DNA from: Pristionchus mayeri
Taxonomy: Eukaryota > Nematoda > Chromadorea > Rhabditida > Neodiplogasteridae
NCBI GenBank assembly: GCA_036245805.1
Contig: BTRK01000003.1
Coordinates: 43,576,044-43,640,043 of the forward strand
DNA length: 64,000 bases
Reading direction: 5' to 3'
A program made the position numbers and the translations under genes. Shown in pieces: positions 40,755 through 48,253 of this stretch. The notes beneath the pieces were generated by a model. The model searched no databases, was not told the origin of the DNA, and saw nothing but the letters and a program-made list of their open reading frames with translations. Positions within the stretch are counted from its first letter, which is position 1. Each line of letters begins with the position of its first letter.

Positions 40755-43700
40755 ATTATCATGTCATTGTTTACTGTTCGAGTTCTAAAACGATCATGTA
40801 AAATTTCGAGGCCAGACGTCTTTTAGTTGAAGAGTTCTAAAATAACCGAGTTCTAAAATGACCAGTTCTAAAATGACTATGTCATTGTTTACTGTTCGAG
40901 TTCTAAAACGACCATGTCCAATTTCGAGGCCAGACGTCTTTTAGTTGAAGAGTTCTAAAATAACCGAGTTCTAAAATGACCAGTTCTAAAATGACTATGT
41001 CATTGTTTACTGTTCGAGTTCTAAAACGACCATGTCCAATTTCGAGGCCAGGCGCCTTTTATTTGGAGAGTTCTAAAATAACCGAGTTCTAAAATGACCA
41101 GTTCTAAAATGACTATGTCATTGTTTACTGTTCGAGTTCTAAAACGACCATGTCCAATTTCGAGGCCAGGCGCCTTTTATTTGGAGAGTTCTAAAATAAC
41201 CGAGTTCTAAAATGACCAGTTCTAAAATGACTATGTCATTGTTTACTGTTCGAGTTCTAAAACGATCATGTAAAATTTCGAGGCCAGACGTCTTTTAGTT
41301 GAAGAGTTCTAAAATGACCGAGTTCTAAAACGACCGAGCTCTAAAATGACCAGTTCTAAAATTACCATGTCATTGTTTACTGTTCGAGTTCTAAAACGAC
41401 CATGTCCAATTTCGAGGCCAGGCGCCTTTTATTTGGAGAGTTCTAAAATAACCGAGTTCTAAAATGACCAGTTCTAAAATGATTATGTCATTGTTTACTG
41501 TTTGAGTTCTAAAACGATCATGTAAAATTTCGAGGCCAGACGTCTTTTAGTTGAAGAGTTCTAAAATGACCGAGTTCTAAAACGACAGAGTTCTAAAATG
41601 ACCAGTTCTAAAATTACCATGTCATTGTTTACTGTTTGAGTTCTAAAACGACCATGTCCAATTTCGAGGCCAGGCGCCTTTTATTTGGAGAGTTCTAAAA
41701 TAACCGAGTTCTAAAATGACCAGTTCTAAAATGATTATGTCATTGTTTACTGTTTGAGTACTAAAACGATCATGTAAAATTTCGAGGCCAGACGTCTTTT
41801 AGTTGAAGAGTTCTAAAATGACCGAGTTCTAAAACGACAGAGTTCTAAAATGACCAGTTCTAAAATTACCATGTCATTGTTTACTGTTCGAGTTCTAAAA
41901 CGACCATGTCCAATTTCGAGGCCAGGCGCCTTTTATTTGAAGAGTTCTAAAATAACCGAGTTCTAAAATGACCAGTTCTAAAATGACTATGTCATTGTTT
42001 ACTGTTTGAGTTCTAAAACGATCATGTAAAATTTCGAGGCCAGACGTCTTTTAGTTGAAGAGTTCTAAAATGACCGAGTTCTAAAACGACCGAGCTCTAA
42101 AATGACCAGTTCTAAAATTACCATGTCATTGTTTACTGTTCGAGTTCTAAAACGACCATGTCCAATTTCGAGGCCAGGCGCCTTTTATTTGGAGAGTTCT
42201 AAAATAACCGAGTTCTAAAATGACCAGTTCTAAAATGACTATGTCATTGTTTACTGTTTGAGTTCTAAAACGATCATGTGAAATTTCGAGGCCAGACGTC
42301 TTTTAGTTGTAGAGTTCTAAAATGACCGAGTTCTAAAACGACCGAGTTCTAAAATTACCATGTCATTGTTTACTGTTCGAGTTCTAAAACGACCATGTCC
42401 AATTTCGAGGCCAGGCGCCTTTTATTTGAAGAGTTCTAAAATAACCGAGTTCTAAAATGACCAGTTCTAAAATGACTATGTCATTGTTTACTGTTTGAGT
42501 TCTAAAACGATCATGTAAAATTTCGAGGCCAGACGTCTTTTAGTTGAAGAGTTCTAAAATGACCGAGTTCTAAAACGACCGAGCTCTAAAATGACCAGTT
42601 CTAAAATTACCATGTCATTGTTTACTGTTCGAGTTCTAAAACGACCATGTCCAATTTCGAGGCCAGGCGCCTTTTATTTGGAGAGTTCTAAAATAACCGA
42701 GTTCTAAAATGACCAGTTCTAAAATGATTATGTCATTGTTTACTGTTTGAGTTCTAAAACGATCATGTAAAATTTCGAGGCCAGACGTCTTTTAGTTGAA
42801 GAGTTCTAAAATGACCGAGTTCTAAAACGACAGAGTACTAAAATGACCAGTTCTAAAATTACCATGTCATTGTTTACTGTTCGAGTTCTAAAACGACCAT
42901 GTCCAATTTCGAGGCCAGGCGCCTTTTATTTGAAGAGTTCTAAAATAACCGAGTTCTAAAATGACCAGTTCTAAAATGACTATGTCATTGTTTACTGTTT
43001 GAGTTCTAAAACGATCATGTAAAATTTCGAGGCCAGACGTCTTTTAGTTGAAGAGTTCTAAAATGACCGAGTTCTAAAACGACCGAGCTCTAAAATGACC
43101 AGTTCTAAAATTACCATGTCATTGTTTACTGTTCGAGTTCTAAAACGACCATGTCCAATTTCGAGGCCAGGCGCCTTTTATTTGGAGAGTTCTAAAATAA
43201 CCGAGTTCTAAAATGACCAGTTCTAAAATGACTATGTCATTGTTTACTGTTTGAGTTCTAAAACGATCATGTAAAATTTCGAGGCCAGACGTCTTTTAGT
43301 TGAAGAGTTCTAAAATGACCGAGTTCTAAAATGACCAGTTCTAAAATTATCATGTCATTGTTTACTGTTCGAGTTCTAAAACGATCATGTAAAATTTCGA
43401 GGCCAGACGTCTTTTAGTTGAAGAGTTCTAAAATAACCGAGTTCTAAAATGACCAGTTCTAAAATGACTATGTCATTGTTTACTGTTCGAGTTCTAAAAC
43501 GACCATGTCCAATTTCGAGGCCAGGCGCCTTTTATTTGGAGAGTTCTAAAATAACCGAGTTCTAAAATGACCAGTTCTAAAATGACTATGTCATTGTTTA
43601 CTGTTCGAGTTCTAAAACGATCATGTAAAATTTCGAGGCCAGACGTCTTTTAGTTGAAGAGTTCTAAAATGACCGAGTTCTAAAACGACAGAGTTCTAAA

Positions 43701-46700
43701 ATGACCAGTTCTAAAATTACCATGTCATTGTTTACTGTTCGAGTTCTAAAACGACCATGTCCAATTTCGAGGCCAGGCGCCTTTTATTTGGAGAGTTCTA
43801 AAATAACCGAGTTCTAAAATGACCAGTTCTAAAATGACTATGTCATTGTTTACTGTTTGAGTTCTAAAACGATCATGTGAAATTTCGAGGCCAGACGTCT
43901 TTTAGTTGAAGAGTTCTAAAATGACCGAGTTCTAAAACGACCGAGTTCTAAAATTACCATGTCATTGTTTACTGTTCGAGTTCTAAAACGACCATGTCCA
44001 ATTTCGAGGCCAGGCGCCTTTTATTTGGAGAGTTCTAAAATAACCGAGTTCTAAAATGACCAGTTCTAAAATGACTATGTCATTGTTTACTGTTTGAGTT
44101 CTAAAACGATCATGTAAAATTTCGAGGCCAGACGTCTTTTAGTTGAAGAGTTCTAAAATGACCGAGTTCTAAAATGACCAGTTCTAAAATTATCATGTCA
44201 TTGTTTACTGTTCGAGTTCTAAAACGATCATGTAAAATTTCGAGGCCAGACGTCTTTTAGTTGAAGAGTTCTAAAATAACCGAGTTCTAAAATGACCAGT
44301 TCTAAAATGACTATGTCATTGTTTACTGTTCGAGTTCTAAAACGATCATGTCCAATTTCGAGGCCAGACGTCTTTTAGTTGAAGAGTTCTAAAATAACCG
44401 AGTTCTAAAATGACCAGTTCTAAAATGACTATGTCATTGTTTACTGTTCGAGTTCTAAAACGACCATGTCCAATTTCGAGGCCAGGCGCCTTTTATTTGG
44501 AGAGTTCTAAAATAACCGAGTTCTAAAATGACCAGTTCTAAAATGACTATGTCATTGTTTACTGTTCGAGTTCTAAAACGACCATGTCCAATTTCGAGGC
44601 CAGGCGCCTTTTATTTGGAGAGTTCTAAAATAACCGAGTTCTAAAATGACCAGTTCTAAAATGACTATGTCATTGTTTACTGTTCGAGTTCTAAAACGAT
44701 CATGTAAAATTTCGAGGCCAGACGTCTTTTAGTTGAAGAGTTCTAAAATGACCGAGTTCTAAAACGACCGAGCTCTAAAATGACCAGTTCTAAAATTACC
44801 ATGTCATTGTTTACTGTTCGAGTTCTAAAACGACCATGTCCAATTTCGAGGCCAGGCGCCTTTTATTTGGAGAGTTCTAAAATAACCGAGTTCTAAAATG
44901 ACCAGTTCTAAAATGATTATGTCATTGTTTACTGTTTGAGTTCTAAAACGATCATGTAAAATTTCGAGGCCAGACGTCTTTTAGTTGAAGAGTTCTAAAA
45001 TGACCGAGTTCTAAAACGACAGAGTTCTAAAATGACCAGTTCTAAAATTACCATGTCATTGTTTACTGTTCGAGTTCTAAAACGACCATGTCCAATTTCG
45101 AGGCCAGGCGCCTTTTATTTGGAGAGTTCTAAAATAACCGAGTTCTAAAATGACCAGTTCTAAAATGACTATGTCATTGTTTACTGTTTGAGTTCTAAAA
45201 CGATCATGTAAAATTTCGAGGCCAGACGTCTTTTAGTTGAAGAGTTCTAAAATGACCGAGTTCTAAAACGACCGAGCTCTAAAATAACCAGTTCTAAAAT
45301 TACCATGTCATTGTTTACTGTTCGAGTTCTAAAACGACCATGTCCAATTTCGAGGCCAGGCGCCTTTTATTTGGAGAGTTCTAAAATAACCGAGTTCTAA
45401 AATGACCAGTTCTAAAATGACTATGTCATTGTTTACTGTTTGAGTTCTAAAACGATCATGTGAAATTTCGAGGCCAGGCGTCTTTTAGTTGAAGAGTTCT
45501 AAAATGACCGAGTTCTAAAATGACCAGTTCTAAAATGACCATGTCATTGTTTACTGTTCGAGTTCTAAAACGATCATGTGAAATTTCGAGGCCAGACGTC
45601 TTTTGGTTGAAGAGTTCTAAAATGACCGAGTTCTAAAACGACCGAGCTCTAAAATGACCAGTTCTAAAATTACCATGTCATTGTTTACTGTTCGAGTTCT
45701 AAAACGATCATGTAAAATTTCGAGGCCAGACGTCTTTTAGTTGAAGAGTTCTAAAATGACCGAGTTCTAAAATGACCAGTTCTAAAATTATCATGTCATT
45801 GTTTACTGTTCGAGTTCTAAAACGATCATGTAAAATTTCGAGGCCAGACGTCTTTTAGTTGAAGAGTTCTAAAATAACCGAGTTCTAAAATGACCAGTTC
45901 TAAAATGACTATGTCATTGTTTACTGTTCGAGTTCTAAAACGACCATGTCCAATTTCGAGGCCAGGCGCCTTTTATTTGGAGAGTTCTAAAATAACCGAG
46001 TTCTAAAATGACCAGTTCTAAAATGACTATGTCATTGTTTACTGTTTGAGTTCTAAAACGATCATGTAAAATTTCGAGGCCAGACGTCTTTTAGTTGAAG
46101 AGTTCTAAAATGACCGAGTTCTAAAACGACCGAGCTCTAAAATGACCAGTTCTAAAATTACCATGTCATTGTTTACTGTTTGAGTTCTAAAACGATCATG
46201 TGAAATTTCGAGGCCAGACGTCTTTTAGTTGAAGAGTTCTAAAATGACCGAGTTCTAAAATGACCAGTTCTAAAATGACCATGTCATTGTTTACTGTTCG
46301 AGTTCTAAAACGATCATGTGAAATTTCGAGGCCAGACGTCTTTTAGTTGAAGAGTTCTAAAATAACCGAGTTCTAAAATGACCAGTTCTAAAATGACTAT
46401 GTCATTGTTTACTGTTCGAGTTCTAAAACGACCATGTCCAATTTCGAGGCCAGGCGCCTTTTATTTGGAGAGTTCTAAAATAACCGAGTTCTAAAATGAC
46501 CAGTTCTAAAATGACTATGTCATTGTTTACTGTTTGAGTTCTAAAACGATCATGTGAAATTTCGAGGCCAGACGTCTTTTAGTTGAAGAGTTCTAAAACG
46601 ACCGAGCTCTAAAATGACCAGTTCTAAAATGACCATCTCATTGTTTACTGTTCGAGTTCTAAAACGACCATGTCAAATTTCGAGGCCAGACGCCTTTTTG

Positions 46701-48106
46701 TTGAAGAGTTCTAAAATAACCGAGTTCTAAAATGACCAGTTCTAAAATGACTATGCCATTGTTTACTGTTTGAGTTCTAAAACGATCATGTAAAATTTCG
46801 AGGCCAGACGTCTTTTAGTTGAAGAGTTCTAAAATGACCGAGTTCTAAAACGACCGAGCTCTAAAATGACCAGTTCTAAAATTACCATGTCATTGTTTAC
46901 TGTTCGAGTTCTAAAACGACCATGTCCAATTTCGAGGCCAGGCGCCTTTTATTTGGAGAGTTCTAAAATAACCGAGTTCTAAAATGACCAGTTCTAAAAT
47001 GACTATGTCATTGTTTACTGTTTGAGTTCTAAAACGATCATGTGAAATTTCGAGGCCAGACGTCTTTTAGTTGAAGAGTTCTAAAACGACCGAGCTCTAA
47101 AATGACCAGTTCTAAAATGACCATCTCATTGTTTACTGTTCGAGTTCTAAAACGACCATGTCAAATTTCGAGGCCAGACGCCTTTTTGTTGAAGAGTTCT
47201 AAAATAACCGAGTTCTAAAATGACCAGTTCTAAAATGACTATGCCATTGTTTACTGTTTGAGTTCTAAAACGATCATGTAAAATTTCGAGGCCAGACGTC
47301 TTTTAGTTGAAGAGTTCTAAAATGACCGAGTTCTAAAATGACCAGTTCTAAAATTACCATGTCATTGTTTACTGTTCGAGTTCTAAAACGACCATGTCCA
47401 ATTTCGAGGCCAGGCGCCTTTTATTTGGAGAGTTCTAAAATAACCGAGTTCTAAAATGACCAGTTCTAAAATGACTATGTCATTGTTTACTGTTTGAGTT
47501 CTAAAACGATCATGTGAAATTTCGAGGCCAGACGTCTTTTGGTTGAAGAGTTCTAAAATGACCAGTTCTAAAATGACCGAGTTCTAAAATGACCAGTTCT
47601 AAAATTACCATGTCATTGTTTACTGTTCGAGTTCTAAAACGATCATGTGAAATTTCGAGGCCAGACGTCTTTTAGTTGAAGAGTTCTAAAATGACCAGTT
47701 CTAAAATGACCAGTTCTAAAATGACTATGTCATTGTTTACTGTTTGAGTTCTAAAACGATCATGTAAAATTTCGAGGCCAGACGTCTTTTAGTTGAAGAG
47801 TTCTAAAATGACCGAGTTCTAAAATGACCAGTTCTAAAATTACCATGTCATTGTTTACTGTTCGAGTTCTAAAACGACCATGTCCAATTTCGAGGCCAGG
47901 CGCCTTTTATTTGGAGAGTTCTAAAATAACCGAGTTCTAAAATGACCAGTTCTAAAATGACTATGTCATTGTTTGCTGTTTGAGTTCTAAAACGATCATG
48001 TGAAATTTCGAGGCCAGACGTCTTTTGGTTGAAGAGTTCTAAAATGACCGAGTTCTAAAACGACCGAGTTCTAAAATGACCAGTTCTAAAATGAGAGTTC
48101 TAAAAT

Positions 48107-48167
48107 GATACACCCTCGGTACCAGCGTACTGTCTATGAACGTCGGCAAAAGGAGCAATGGTCCGGT
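48107..48167. other. right edge of the satellite array
   Basis: The last satellite unit passes directly into GATACACCCTCG, the first 12 bases of the internal 165-bp insert. Over the next 25 bases the edge still aligns with the insert with gaps (shared GTACC and GCGTACT), then becomes unique. On the minus strand both read ...GAGGGTGTATCATTTTAG, the same last five codons and stop. The edge and the insert therefore share ancestry. Confidence 0.7.
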
Positions 48168-48230
48168 TCTCTTCAGTTTGCACGCTCTCTCGTGTCTCTG
48201 ACCGGCGAGAGAGCGTGCAAACTGAAGAGA
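48168..48230. repeat. perfect 25-bp-stem hairpin element (H1)
   Basis: Bases 48,168-48,192 and 48,206-48,230 are perfect reverse complements with a 13-base loop (TGTCTCTGACCGG). Stem sequences such as CACGCTCTCTCG and the CCGGTC loop recur in other hairpins at 50.05, 50.6 and 61.1 kb, so this is one member of a dispersed family. It lies 23 bases upstream of a predicted splice acceptor. Confidence 0.9.
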
Positions 48231-48253
48231 GTCAGACGATTGCTGATTTACAG

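Larger units (their letters stand above)
1..48106. repeat. giant tandem satellite array (~48 kb, truncated by window start)
   Basis: The whole stretch is built from one monomer family. Each monomer has a core of about 70 bp (starting ATGTCATTGTTTACTG, then a CGATCATGT or CGACCATGT segment, then TTTCGAGGCCAG) followed by one to three GAGTTCTAAAAYGACC units and a final AGTTCTAAAATGACC. Spacing between successive ATGTCATT starts is about 102, 118 or 134 bp (for example 125, 243, 377, 511), so length varies in steps of 16 bp. Identity between monomers is very high, which points to recent homogenisation. No long reading frame persists; frames of 60-74 codons at 33.0, 37.9 and 39.3 kb are only repeats read in phase. 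The array is already under way at base 1 and stops at about 48,106. Centromeric or heterochromatic location is possible but is inference. Confidence 0.98.
29594..48106. repeat. right satellite sector
   Basis: Long runs of alternating type-A and type-B monomers. Rare marks such as GACAGAGTTC, GAGTACTAAAACG (32.56, 36.56, 38.61 and 41.76 kb) and GTTCTGAAAT (33,581 and 40,140) recur in blocks. Recombinant cores appear at 40,911-40,950 and 44,341-44,370. Type-C monomers (TTTCGAGGCCAGACGCC) reappear near 30.5, 31.35, 46.67 and 47.16 kb. No gene is visible. Confidence 0.85.

Noticed and set aside
130..47900. RNA polymerase III B-box-like GTTCGAGTTC in each monomer
   Set aside because: It misses the final conserved C at the required position, and half of the monomers have GTTTGAG. 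No A box or T-run terminator is arranged with it.
1..48106. Regular repeats that might suggest a CRISPR array; minus-strand units contain GTTTTAGAAC
   Set aside because: There are no unique spacers, the whole period is repeated, lengths vary in 16-bp steps and no cas genes are present. This is a eukaryotic satellite.
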